This document shows, piece after piece, positions 33,283 to 44,328 of a stretch of 64,000 nt of DNA. The translations under genes and the position numbers were made by a program. Where the stretch lies: NCBI GenBank assembly GCA_033297075.1, contig MU858081.1, positions 186,001 through 250,000 on the forward strand, given 5' to 3'. Each line of letters begins with the position of its first letter. Position 1 is the stretch's first letter. This stretch comes from Rhypophila decipiens. Lineage: Eukaryota > Ascomycota > Sordariomycetes > Sordariales > Naviculisporaceae. The notes under the pieces were generated by a model that made no database searches, was not told where the DNA came from, and saw nothing but the letters and a program-made list of their open reading frames with translations.

Positions 33283-36200
33283 TTACAACGATGATTGACC
33301 TTTTCCAGCCCTAGCCTTTATCATCTTTGCCACATCGTACAAGGACCCAGCATTCAAAATCTCCAAAACAGAGAGTTTAGCTTTGCCGTCAGTGCTATAT
33401 GCCAACCAGGTTCTTACTTCTATCGCCACAATGGAGTCAACTCCATAAGTAGCCAGTGGCTTCGAGGGGTCAATCTCCTCAACGGACTGGATCCGGAGAA
33501 GAACAGCCAGCTGGGCCTGCAAGGCCGATGCCACAGTCACCTCGTTGCCCTCGCCTGCTTCCAGGGCTTGGACAAGAAGGTCAGCCGGACTTGTTGCCTG
33601 CCTCGCCTCGGAAGCTAAAACAGCAGCACGACGATTGCGCGGAACTCCTAGTCTCAATGTCCCGAACCGCCGGTCTCTTCTCATCGGAGCCTCGGGTGGT
33701 ATTTTGTCCCACTGGGGTAAACCAACGATGATTTGGCCATCTCTTGGTGAGGTTGGCGGACGACGAATTGCGTCTTTGAGGACAGTGGTGAGAACGTTTG
33801 TCCGTTCTCCACCTTCATTCACCCCTCCAAGATCAAGGTGAATCGTGGAAACCGGTCTCCCAGTCACAACATGGCTTTGGAAGGTGCCACCTACTGCTGA
33901 TCGGACCAACCCTGAAGGATTGTCGAGCGAGCCTCCCGACAAAGAAAGAACGAGGAAGAAGGAAACACCCGGCGGAAGGTAGGCGTCCAGGGTTTTCAGG
34001 CAAGAAGCTCTGGTCTCCACTGCCTGTGTCCACTGCCCGAGGCTCGGCCGCGTGGCTTCCTCCTCGGATATGACCTGGAGGCAGAGAAGGTTAATCTCAA
34101 TTTGGGACAGAACGAAGGACGATTGAAATCTTACATCAAATGTCATCGAGTCCTCCACGACAGCAACACCACGGATAGGCGGCATGTTGCTGGCTTCCAG
34201 ATCCTTGAGGAGAGCAACAAGGTCACTTTCCGACGAAAGATCACAATCCAGAACCTCAACATTGCAGTTATTTCCAGCTTCAGATTTGTTCAGTAACGAT
34301 TCGGCATTAGAATGACCCTCGATATCCTTCCCGAGAATGATCAAATTCCTGGCACCCAGAGCCGCCATCGACGCCGCGACCTCTCGGCTGATCTCATTGG
34401 CGGTAAGCCCACCGTTGACAGCAATCAAAACCGTACTGTCTGTATCGGCGAGCAGCATTTCTGCGTTTGGTGACTCAGCACCTGTATCCTCGGCATCCGG
34501 GCTGTCAGCTTCACCATCCAGAATGGGGACTATCCTGGGAACATGCAGCATTCCGTCCTTGACAGCATACTCCCAGTCGACCTCGTGTGGGGGCAGATTC
34601 TCGTCCATGGCAGTGGTGATCACATTGGTAATATGGCCAATCTTGTCCTTTGTCCAAGCTCCTCCGTCGACTGTCTTCTCAAAGTCCAACTGGACGACCC
34701 TTTTGACATGATCCCGCTGCCTGAAACATTGCAGAAACTGGCTGGTGACGGCAAATTCCGGATCTTTGGCATCGACAACGCCACCTTGACTCAACCAGAG
34801 CAAATTGGCACTTGTGAGAAGAAGACGTTGGAGTTTATCGAAGGATGCTTCATCGGTCCATTTGACAAAGGACCCAGAGCCTACCATGTCCCCAGTGAGA
34901 ATGTAAGTCTTTTCCTGGGCTTGGCCTTCTGCAGGCAGCTCGAAAGTATCCCAGCTCTGTGCTTCCACGCGTGAGATACCCGGGAGATTGACTTGCATAG
35001 CCCTATCCAACTGCTCATGCCATGTTTCAGGCACTGGGGTGGTATACAAGACCGAGACCATGTTTGGAAGAACTGAAGCTGTGTTGGCAGCAGTCGCCAT
35101 GATGAAACCGGATCCTTGATATTGACTTTGCTCGCAGTCGGGAAGCTCAAAGTCCACACCTGTAAAGCCAGTCTCCTTCAGGACCTTGTTGCACTCTTCA
35201 ATCGACAAGAATGGAACACCATCCGACAATGTGCGCGAGACAAGCTCATCTGTCAACTTTTTCTTGACCCTCTCTACCATGAAGAACTTGCCGCCTGGCT
35301 TGAGCAGCTTCCTGGCGTGCAAGAAGGTCTTCCTCAGGTCATGAGATGATGTCGTAAGCGCCATGGAGGTGACAGTGAGATCAAACGTGCCAGCTGCAAA
35401 GGACTGTTCAAGGGGATCTTGATCCATATCCAAGGTCTGGAAGGCAACCAACTCGTCATCGACCAAGTCCCAAGAGGCTAGGTTTTGCCGTGCGGCTTCA
35501 AGACAGCTAGGATCTTTGTCGGTAAAGACGTACTGTCCGAGAAGAGTACCACCCCTGGTACTTCGTGACGCAAACGCCTCAAGTACTGCCCGGGTCGCTC
35601 CACCTGCACTTGCTCCGCCAATCTCGAGAACTTTTGCCCCAGGGTTCTTCAAAGCAAACAGCTCGGTAGCTCGGAAGAGATGCTTGTAGGCGCGCAGCTT
35701 GAGAGTTGGCTTCTCGGTGTAGTACTTGTTGACGAGCTCTCCGTTATCCCTTGCAAGGTCTCCAGTGGTGATTTGACCTCGTACAAGGTCCGCCAGCTCG
35801 CTTCCTACTCGGGTTATGAGCTGGCCTGAAACCCCATGCTTGCCCTGCTCGAGCTCGTCGTAGAGCAATTGTCTCATGCCTGGAGTGGCTCGTGACCATA
35901 GAGTGCTGCCAGGACCCAGATCACCTCGCTTCCCCTGGTCCAGTACATCCATCATCCACTGCATCATCTCACAGCCGTCTTCGGATAAGGAACCATTACT
36001 TTGTTGTTGAAGTTGAGGGACAGCGTCAGAGATGAGATAGTAAGATGCCCGTGTTAGCGTCTTCTCCCTATCTAACTCGTCTTGGTTGAGATGGATGCGC
36101 ATGGAGTCCTTGAAGTGGTCGGGGATGTTGTGCAAGATGTCAAGTTCCCATACCAGTTGGCTCCTGGACACTACCTCTTCAAACCCTTCTCCGTAGGGTA

Positions 36201-38913
36201 TTGAGTCCTCAGTCTGCGTGGAAGGTTCTTTCGACATGTACCCGTTCCAGGGGTAAGTCGGCAAGTCTGGTACAAATCTGAGTCGTTGAGATTTGGAGTC
36301 GGACTCGTTGACTTCTCGCAATGAGGGTGAGTACCCCAAAGCGAGGAGGTCACAAACGAGGTCTTGTGTTGTCTGGACGGCATCGACAGGCCTCTTGAGA
36401 CATGTCATGTAGCCTATTTCCTGCTCTTCCCCACCATCCTGAAGAATTTCCCAGATAGGTCCTGAAAGTGTGCTGTGCGGCCCAATCTCCACTACATCGT
36501 CAACATGGTGCGAGAAGGCCTTGAAGGCATCGCTGAACAACACAGGGCTTGTGATATTCCGGACATAATACTCCGGCGTCAGGACCTGAAGGGGGGTATC
36601 TACCACAGCACCCATAACAGGCGAGACATAGACGACATCCTGACTAGACGAGTATTGCCCATCGGCCTCAGAGGGCCACAGCTGTCGAAGTCTCTTAATG
36701 AACTCTGCTTCGAAAGAAAGCATATGATGGGAGTGATAGGCTAGTGGGACTTTGAGCTTGCGCGCAAATATGCCGTCGTCGTCTAGCCGCTTCAACACCC
36801 CGTCGAGATCGTCGCTGTCACCAGAGAGCGTGATACTCTTGGGGCTATTGATACAAGCCACCACCACACGACCACCTGCTGAGGTATTGGCGAGGTATTT
36901 CTCGACCTCTTCAGCACCGATAGCGGCAGCAGCCATGCCCCCTACTCCAGCATGTGCACCACCAAAATACTTGCGTGCCAAGTCTCCAAGATGATAAACA
37001 ACGCCCAGAGCCTGAGAGAACGACAAAGCCCCTGCAGCATAAGCAGCAGCAAACTCCCCGGTGGAATGACTAACCACTGCCGCGGGATGGATATTCCACG
37101 ACCGGAGCAGGTTGACCAAGGCAAGTTGCAAAGCAACTGTACTCGGCTGACTGATGTTGATCTCAGAAAGCCGGGTAGAGTCAGCATCACGCATGAGCTC
37201 CTCCTCCAACGACCAATCTGCGCCGAACCCGCGCAACACAGCGTCGGCTTCTCTGATGGCCGAGGTAAAGACAGGGTATGTGGTCAAGAGCTCGCGACCC
37301 ATGGCGTGCCACTGTGCGCCTTGGCCATTGAACACAAACCCCAGTCGACGAGGCTTCTTCAGATCGGTGTGGATCTTTAGCTGCTCGGGGCGGTCTAGAG
37401 ATGTGACAAGATCGTCCAAGCTCCCGGCTCGTACTGCGGCTGCACAGCTCAAGCGAGATCTGCGTTCTGATAGCGTGTATGCCAGATCGGATAGTGAGAC
37501 GCTTTTCCCTTCCTGGATGGTATGCCTCAAGTGGCTTGCAAGGTTCTTGGCCATGGTGCGAGTGGTGTTGCCATCTTCAGCGCTCAGAACGAATACACGA
37601 GACAAGGTATCGTCTGCTTCTGTTGGCGCGTTTAGTTGCGTTGGTAATGATGGCGCTTCTTCCAGTATGGCTTCGGCGTTGGTTCCACCGCACCCAGGAT
37701 TGTTGATCGATATCGGGAGAAGCCTGCCACGGTCGTCTGCACCCATGCGGACACTCTTGATGGACAAAGCAGCCTTGATTATAGCCGCTAGGCCCGGAAC
37801 AGGTCCGTCAGACTCTGTCGTCGAAGGGGATTCTGTTGGTCCCCGTCCGTTATGGCTATGTTGTGCTGGTCAGTCTTTTGCCTTTCATTTCATGGGAGTG
37901 AAGTTTAAAAGATTGACCTACCTCACGTTGGTAGCTTTCATCACGCAATGCACTCGATCCCCATTTTTGACTGCGGCATCAAGGCTCTTGAGAACCAATG
38001 CACCAACAAAATACGAATCAGGCCCATCACCAATCGCGGTGCTTACCTCTCCCACTATGGAGATCTGCGAGTGCCCAGCATGGATTGTCTCGCATGCTTG
38101 GTGCATACAAACAAGGCTTGAGGTGCATCCGGTGTCGATAGACATGCTTGGTCCACGGAGATCGAACAAGTGGCTGATGCTGCTCGAGAACGACATGCCG
38201 CTCTTGACAGTTCCCACAGAATCTCGAATGCCAAGGTCATGAGGACATGAAGGGTTCTTTGCATGAAAGCCAGAGAAGACGGATGTGTCGCCACCCGTCA
38301 GTGATTCAATTGGAATACCAGCTAATAGTAAGAAATCAGGTCAGACTTTGGCAATAGAAAAATGTTTGTGATTCTCGGAAGTGAGCATACCGTCTTCTGT
38401 TGCCTCGTACACTGTCTTCAACAACATGCGGGTTTCTGGGTCCAGCTCCTAGACATCCATCATCAGTCAGCAAGATTTTGACGAGTACCACAACTGCTCG
38501 TTTCTGCTTACATTCAAAACATCAGAGGAGACACCCAGAAAGATTCCATAGAACAGAGTCTCATCCTCGATCGTCATATTGCTTGATCTTGAGCTCTTTA
38601 CACCAGGGCCAAGTTCTTGAACACCGTCTGGGAAGCAACCCGAGTCGTTTCCAGATCCATCGCTTGGTGTAGGAGGTGAAGGATCTCTGAACTCATCATG
38701 GCTCTGAGCATACTGATCCCATAGTTTGGACGGGCTGCCTAGATCGCCGGGAAAACGACAGGCCATGCCAACAACGGCGATTGGCATCGAACCCTCCCGG
38801 GAAGTCTGATTTGGACTGTTAGTTGCATCGATGCTTTTCTGCTTATTTTGCCAAAGGCCATAGTTATCCTTGATGCCTCCACTTGATGGAGCAGCGTTTC
38901 CTCGAGACACCAT
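33283..38913 (-). CDS. PKS-A: shortened HR-PKS-like synthase with defective KS, no DH/ER, defective KR
   Basis: Four exons (38913-38512, 38448-38391, 38321-37922, 37855-33283) give 1,810 residues against about 2,300-2,600 for normal HR-PKSs; a further in-phase intron at 34075-34134 would give 1,790. Visible domains: KS start PIAVVGMACRFPG (about 44); KS active Cys in IDTGCTSSL (C219); then a direct jump from NVSHNGRGPTES to GPVPGLAAIIKAAL, so the HGTGT and NIGH histidines are absent. AT has FNGQGAQW (about 457) and SHSTGE (about 550). No DH motif lies between AT and MT. The methyltransferase motif VLEIGGASAGGAT is at about 1028. No ER is present. The KR has LIAVNGGLTANE instead of a glycine-rich loop and lacks the NYAAGN Tyr. 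The ACP has GVDSIVAIE (Ser about 1761). It shares a divergent promoter with the acyltransferase. The long intact frame argues against a recent pseudogene, but normal polyketide synthesis by this protein looks impossible. Confidence 0.88.
34075..34134 (-). other. Probable 60-bp in-frame intron in PKS-A
   Basis: On the minus strand GTAAGA...CTCCAG with a branch-like GATTAAC encloses 60 bp without a stop. Removing it joins DSMTFD to VISEEEATRP, as expected in KR alignments, and deletes a hydrophobic 20-residue stretch. Its length is a multiple of three, so splicing and retention both keep the frame. Confidence 0.65.
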
Positions 38914-39626
38914 CTTCAGAATGAGGAAACCAAGTCGATTGAGTGGGTTGCGATCTGGCGTGCACGTCGCATTCAGATGGAATCAAACTACAGAAATCTG
39001 ACAAAACTCAATGTAAATATTAGATGCTGCAAATGTCAACAAAGCCTCGAGTTGGGTCTGCTCGTGGGAGGACCTACAGAGCTGAGGAGGAAACGCGACA
39101 GCTGTCCGACAGCTGTCAGCTCACTTATACCAGCTCCGTCTTTCCTTGTCAACAGTCAGCAATCGTGCATCAGATAAGGGGTAATTATGCAGCGGCGTTA
39201 TGCAACAGCGTTGATCACTCCTAACAATACGGAATTTATGCTGTGCTGTAGTTCCTGCAGGGTTTACCGGTACACCATTACAATGCACATTTACCTGTGA
39301 TAACCGCGGCTCACCCTTATCAACGCCCGATTGTCACACGTCCGATATAAGCATCGGGTAATAGCACACATCGGCGCTGCCCGCTTGCTTGATGACTGAA
39401 ACAACAAGATCTCGATGGAAACGACCTGCATAAAGCCATAATCTGATATTCTGCTTGAATGACTAAGCATGGCCAAGGAAATGGACTTTCAAAACAACTG
39501 GACTGGGATAGCGAGGACCGATGTCAGGCATCATCCGATGTGTAATTAATTGATTCACCTCAAATTATCACCGAATAGCGTATCCCATTCTGTGGTGTCT
39601 GAACAGTTCCATTCCTATAAACCAAA
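38914..39626. promoter_or_regulatory. Divergent promoter PKS-A / acyltransferase
   Basis: About 0.7 kb. It contains GTAATTATGCAG at 39181-39192 (shared with the P450 promoter) followed by CGGCGTTATGCAAC, and a TATA-like CCTATAAAC (39613-39622) just before the acyltransferase ATG. No coding sequence supported. Confidence 0.6.
39181..39192 (+). promoter_or_regulatory. Cluster motif GTAATTATGCAG, copy 1
   Basis: Identical 12-mer to 43935-43946 (minus) and 44000-44011 (plus), all in divergent promoters of the cluster. Candidate binding site of a pathway regulator; the protein that binds it is not known. Confidence 0.5.
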
Positions 39627-41126
39627 ATGACTAACTCAGCTACCCAACACCTCCGGCTCAACCCGCTAGATCACTTTCCACCAAGCAACTACAACTTTTT
39701 TGTCAAATATTTCCCCATCAAAGACGGCGTGACAACAGATGAGGTGTTTGACGTGATCCACCAGTCTATCCGTCGTCTATTCCGTGAGCTTCCCTATCTT
39801 AGCGGCAGGGTATGGGAAGAGTCCCCCGACACTCCGGGATGGCGCCAAGGTCAGCTCGAAATTCGGTACAACACCGACGACTTTGAAGGAGACAAACCAC
39901 TCCGTCACCTCTCCAAACGCTATCTGGACCCAGAAGACCTAGGCTTCACCTTTGAAGATCTCCGCGAGACCGGATTTCCACTAGACGCCTTCGAAGATGA
40001 GCAGCTCATCGGCGCCGGGCTGCTGCCCAGATATGAAGATGGACCAGATTGCTTCATCGCTCGAGCCAATTTCCTGCCCGGCGCGTTACTCCTCGTGAGC
40101 GGGACACAGCATGCCGTCTGCGACGGGACAAGCTACTTTGACGTGGCCAAAGTCTGGGCCGGCCACTGCGAAGCACTCCAAATGCCCGGATCACCACTTC
40201 CCAAACCCATCCCCGTCGAGTCTGCCGATCGCGCACTTCTCGACGACATTTGGGAGAAAGAAGGCACCAAGGTTCCCATGGACAAGGTGGAGCCTATATC
40301 CTGGCACCTGCTCGACCTCCAACGCCCAGGCTCGCCACGGCCGGAAGCCGCGAAATCTCTCAAGATTCTAGCCAAAGACTCGATGAAAGCAGGCTCGTTC
40401 TACATTTCTCCTGACAAATTCTCCGCCCTTCGAAAATACTGCAAGGACACATCAAGCGGGACGTCGCGCATTTCAGGCAATGACGCCCTAACGGCCTTGG
40501 TCTGGCGCGGCATGCTCAAAGCCAAGTACAAAGCCGGCCTCGCGGCAGGACGAATCAAGCCGACCGATTCGCACCACCAAGCTCGTCTCTTTGCGCCGGT
40601 AGACGGCAGACCAAACATTTCCGAATCACAAGCCCTGCCGATGCAATACCTCGGCAATCTCTTCTTCGTGCACATCATCCGGCAGCCCCTTCTCACACTC
40701 GTAGGAGCCGACGAAGCCGGGACGTCTCTTGGCGACGTAGCAGAAACAATCCGCACAGTCGCCGACAAAGCTACCCACAAGGCTCTCCAGGATGCATACA
40801 CCCTCGCTAAAAAAGTCGACGATCTGAACAAGATTCGTCTCAACAGGGGCCATACGCCGGGCTCATTGGACGTGGTGATTTCGTCGTTTCTCATGTTTCC
40901 ATATCAGGATGTCAAATGGGGTGATCGAGTGTTTGCCAATGGCGGGGTTCCCTACGCGCTGAGGCCGTTGATGCGGAGGTTCAGTCGGGCTTCGCAGTTT
41001 TGTTTTGTCATGCCGCGACGGGCTACTGGGGGCGTGGAGTTTATTCTTACGCTCTATGAGGATGAGATGCAGCTCTTGTTGGAGGATGAGGAGTTTAGTA
41101 CTTGGGCCCAGTTGTATTCTTTCTGA
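39627..41126 (+). CDS. BAHD / trichothecene-3-O-acetyltransferase-like acyltransferase (499 aa)
   Basis: Probably transfers an acyl group from a CoA (or carrier) donor to a hydroxyl of the cluster product. Single exon with a clear ATG after a TATA-like element. The catalytic HxxxD motif is QHAVCDGTSYFD (His162, Asp166). The N-terminal half has the family's LNPLDHFPPSNYNFFVKYFP-type start. The second conserved motif, DFGWG in plant BAHD enzymes, is seen here only as DVKWGDR, as in several fungal TRI101-like enzymes. It is divergently transcribed from PKS-A, so co-regulation is likely. Substrate unknown; O-acylation of the polyketide is inferred from context. Confidence 0.87.
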   Translation: MTNSATQHLRLNPLDHFPPSNYNFFVKYFPIKDGVTTDEVFDVIHQSIRRLFRELPYLSGRVWEESPDTPGWRQGQLEIRYNTDDFEGDKPLRHLSKRYLDPEDLGFTFEDLRETGFPLDAFEDEQLIGAGLLPRYEDGPDCFIARANFLPGALLLVSGTQHAVCDGTSYFDVAKVWAGHCEALQMPGSPLPKPIPVESADRALLDDIWEKEGTKVPMDKVEPISWHLLDLQRPGSPRPEAAKSLKILAKDSMKAGSFYISPDKFSALRKYCKDTSSGTSRISGNDALTALVWRGMLKAKYKAGLAAGRIKPTDSHHQARLFAPVDGRPNISESQALPMQYLGNLFFVHIIRQPLLTLVGADEAGTSLGDVAETIRTVADKATHKALQDAYTLAKKVDDLNKIRLNRGHTPGSLDVVISSFLMFPYQDVKWGDRVFANGGVPYALRPLMRRFSRASQFCFVMPRRATGGVEFILTLYEDEMQLLLEDEEFSTWAQLYSF

Positions 41127-41645
41127 TGCTTGTCACGAGATGGAAGCTCATGTTGCTGTGGTAGCTGGTATTGTTTGGCGGCGGGATATATGTAATGTAA
41201 ATGATCAGATTGAATTTCAACCAGCTTATATCAGTAAATGCCGATTGTGAATTTTATGTTCTTTTCAGATTGAAGTTAAAGACCTGAGTGGGTGGGTCTC
41301 GCCCCTAACCCCTTTTCAGTTGCTCCGCCAACGAGCGAGCTATTTACTCGCCAGGAAATCACAAAGCATTAGTGTGTCTGGCCGATGAACAGAACAGCAT
41401 TACACGTAGGCATAATATTCTACTTCAAGTTTATATTGATAAGGCTTTCCATCGTTTGGCATGTTCAATCTTGTAAAAGCTGGGAAATGGCTGCTGAATC
41501 CCAAGAAAACGCCTAGAACCCCTAGCTAATTACCTGGTAATCATCTATTATCCCTCGTATTCCTCGATGATTGAGTCCCTTGGTTTATAGTTTTGGAAGA
41601 CCAAGTCATATTTATCCTTCCTCATCGTGATGTTACCATACCCCT
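41127..41645. other. Convergent intergenic region, nothing recognised
   Basis: 3' flanks of the acyltransferase and P450-A genes. No gene or repeat seen. Confidence 0.5.
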
Positions 41646-43595
41646 CTAGTTCAATAGAGCGTCGGGTACAATCTTTGGCCGTTCAGTGACCCGAAGAAGG
41701 AAGTTCTTCATCAGGAACTGGATATACAAGACCTCTTCGCACGGCTTCCGGATGTTGATGATCTGAAAGTCAAAATCACGGAGCAGCTATGATCATGATA
41801 TGTCAGCGTCAGAACTACTGCCACCTGTAGGTGGAATGAACAAAAGGACACATACCTCGACGAAAATCTTGTTAAGCTCCATCCAGGCAACCGTCTTGCC
41901 AGCGCACATGAAGCGCCCGGCACCAAACATGAGGTCAACGACACGCTGCATACTGGCCCGCTCTTCGGGGGAGGCGTTCATGAACCGCTCCGGACGAAAG
42001 ACGTCGACGTCCTTGCCAAATGTTGGCTCGTGCCTCATGAGCGCCCACGGATTGACAGCGATGTTAGTGCCCCCCGGCACGTACATACCGGCCAGGGTGT
42101 CACCTTGAGACGGGACCACCTTGGTGTTGAGCCCGATCACGGGAGGATGATAGCGTATGCTTTCGTAGATGACGGCCTGCAGGGTTTCATTTCTCTCGGT
42201 GAGCTCAATGCTCCGACTTGTATTTGAGACTGAATTGGTAAGGTATTTGATTACACACCTGGAGATAAGGAAGAGCCTTGGCCTCTGCGACAGTGATCGG
42301 AGATGAAATCTTTCCCTTTCGGATACCAGTGTCAATCTCATCTTGTAGCTTCTTGTACACCTGTGGCGTGGTTGAGAGAGCCAGCATGGTCGAGCGAATG
42401 ACGCCGGATGTGCTATCCGAACCGGCGAGGATCATGAGAAGAACTTCAGCCTGGCATTGCTGCTTGTTCAGGCCGTGTTGCATAAAGGAACCCTGCAATG
42501 AGGTTAGTATAGTAAGCTCCATGTTGCAGTTCCTCGCAAATAAGCTCGCAGTAACTAATCTGCGCAAATTCCGAGTTTGTGCCGACTTACCAGCATGTCC
42601 TTTTGTTGAAAGTCGTCTTCTTTCTTACCGCCGGCATCGAACCGGGGGTCCACCACACTTCGTGAGAGCCTGCAAGAATGCACGTCAGAAAACCGGATCC
42701 CATTTCCGAGAGGCGTGGTAACCAAGACAAGTTTCACAAAGACTTACGCGAAGATTTTACCCAGACCCTTCGTATCCGTCACCTTGGGCCCAAAGAGCGA
42801 CAGGTAGATGCTCGAGAAGAAAATGCTGCTCAGCGCAGGTACCATGCTCACCACACCAATAAACGGAAAGGTCTCCCGCCCCTTCTTCAAAAACTCGCCG
42901 ATATCAGTATCCTGCTCAAGGAAGCCAAACGCCTTGCCAAACCCAAACGTAGACAAGGCATCCAGCGCAAAGTAGTTCGACGTGTGCGCAAAGTCAAACG
43001 GCTTAGTCTCCTTGTCAGTAGAGATATACTTGGTCCGAATCAGCTTCTTGAGCTCCCCAAGTTGGCCGTTGATATGAGCTTCCAGTCCGGGGACTTCTCG
43101 TCCGGAGTAAGCCGCCGCCGTCTTGGACTTGATGTCGTCGTGATATGCCAAGTCGCGGGTGCTGAACATGTTGTGGAAGTACGGATCCAGGTGGAAGGCC
43201 TCGTACCACTTGGCCCGTCCGTACCCGGCCTTGAGCCCGTTGATTTGACGGACGATGTTCGGGTCGTCGGTGATTAGCGTGTCCGGACCAACGCGCATCA
43301 GGGGCGTACGGTACTTCTGCCGCGCCGCCCAGTAGTAGTCGGTTGCTCTCCCCGAGTAGCTGGCCCATGCGAGCCAGGCGTTGGAGAACTTTGCGAGCCA
43401 GGGGCCCTTGAAATGTCGCAAGCGCCAGGATGAGATGACGACGGTTGTCAGCCAGTAGGTTAGTAGGATGCTGACGACAGTCGCTGGGAGCACCACGACC
43501 GGAGGAGTCGACCGGGCTGCCTGTAGGAGCGGTTGGAGTTGAATCTGGAATGATTCCATCGCGGAACCTGGCGTTGCTGTCTGGTTCATGGCCAT
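41646..43595 (-). CDS. Cytochrome P450 A (membrane-anchored monooxygenase)
   Basis: Oxidises the pathway intermediate, anchored in the ER membrane. Five exons (43595-42748, 42669-42591, 42492-42259, 42176-41856, 41786-41646) give 540 residues in consistent phase. The N-terminal anchor is PPVVVLPATVVSILLTYWL. Motifs: AGSDST (I-helix oxygen binding), ESIR (K-helix ExxR), RPERF, and FGAGRFMCAGK with heme-ligand Cys478. The last exon ends VPDALLN with stop 41646-41648. The start is uncertain: ATGs at 43637, 43595 and 43589 are all in frame before the anchor, and I chose 43595. The gene is divergent from P450-B across a promoter with two copies of the GTAATTATGCAG motif. Confidence 0.88.
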
Positions 43596-43934
43596 CGTGA
43601 TGCTACGGCAGATGCGTCGTTTGATCCTTGGATGCACACAGTATGTTGTTGGTTCCGAGTCGATGGCGTGTATGACAGATCAAGAATCTCGGATGTCAGT
43701 ACTCAGAGTCCGAGCCCGGTGATAATAAGGAACAAATATGGACACATGGGTCGACCAAGACGGACGGGCACAGCTGCCCCCTCTGACTAAGCGTAGAAGC
43801 ATATCAGCACCGAGCAACGCCGGGACATGAAAGACCGATCTGGGAGGTTACGAGGCAAGAGATGTATGTCCACGGTAGAATTATGCGCCGGCTGCACCAT
43901 GAGAGAGATGGTAATGCGTTGTGAAGAAAAATAT

Positions 43935-43946
43935 CTGCATAATTAC
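43935..43946 (-). promoter_or_regulatory. Cluster motif GTAATTATGCAG, copy 2
   Basis: Perfect 12-mer on the minus strand, 54 bp from copy 3, in the P450 divergent promoter. Confidence 0.5.
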
Positions 43947-43999
43947 ACCGCGCTGTCATGAGTGGTGCAGAGAAAACTACAGGCTCATGTGCCGAGAGG

Positions 44000-44011
44000 T
44001 AATTATGCAGG
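44000..44011 (+). promoter_or_regulatory. Cluster motif GTAATTATGCAG, copy 3
   Basis: Perfect 12-mer on the plus strand. Flanking GAGAGG...GTGGTG shows that the match does not come from a longer duplication. Confidence 0.5.
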
Positions 44012-44328
44012 TGGTGTAACGGTATAATCGGCCGCTAAAGCACCACGGTCACCGGTCATACAGGAGGTTATAGCCTCCTGTTGATCACCATACAGCTGAT
44101 CGTGTTCCCGAGAAGAACACACGGGATAGTGAGCTGAAGCCTACACTTACAGCACTGCATCCAAACCGCAGATAGATGAAAAGTTCTAGGTCTTTTAGCA
44201 AGCCACCGGTGGTATAGTCCCAGGTAGTCTTCATCTCGCTGATACAAAACATGGTCCGAATTTCTAAATCTGAATCGCCAAAGAGTTTTTGAGCTAGATT
44301 CTCCTGAATTGCCAAAATATCTGCCATC

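Larger units (their letters stand above)
43596..44328. promoter_or_regulatory. Divergent promoter P450-A / P450-B
   Basis: About 0.7 kb with two perfect GTAATTATGCAG words in opposite orientations and a related GAATTATGCGCC at 43879-43890. No coding sequence supported. Confidence 0.6.

Noticed and set aside
37767..37855. Separate PKS gene starting at 37767
   Set aside because: The apparent start is a TTG and the upstream exons 38913-37922 join in exact phase to give the KS N-terminus.
38914..39626. TOXE-type tox-box (ATCTCNCGNA) in the PKS-A promoter
   Set aside because: Only ATCTGGCGTG near 38952 is close and it has mismatches at conserved positions.
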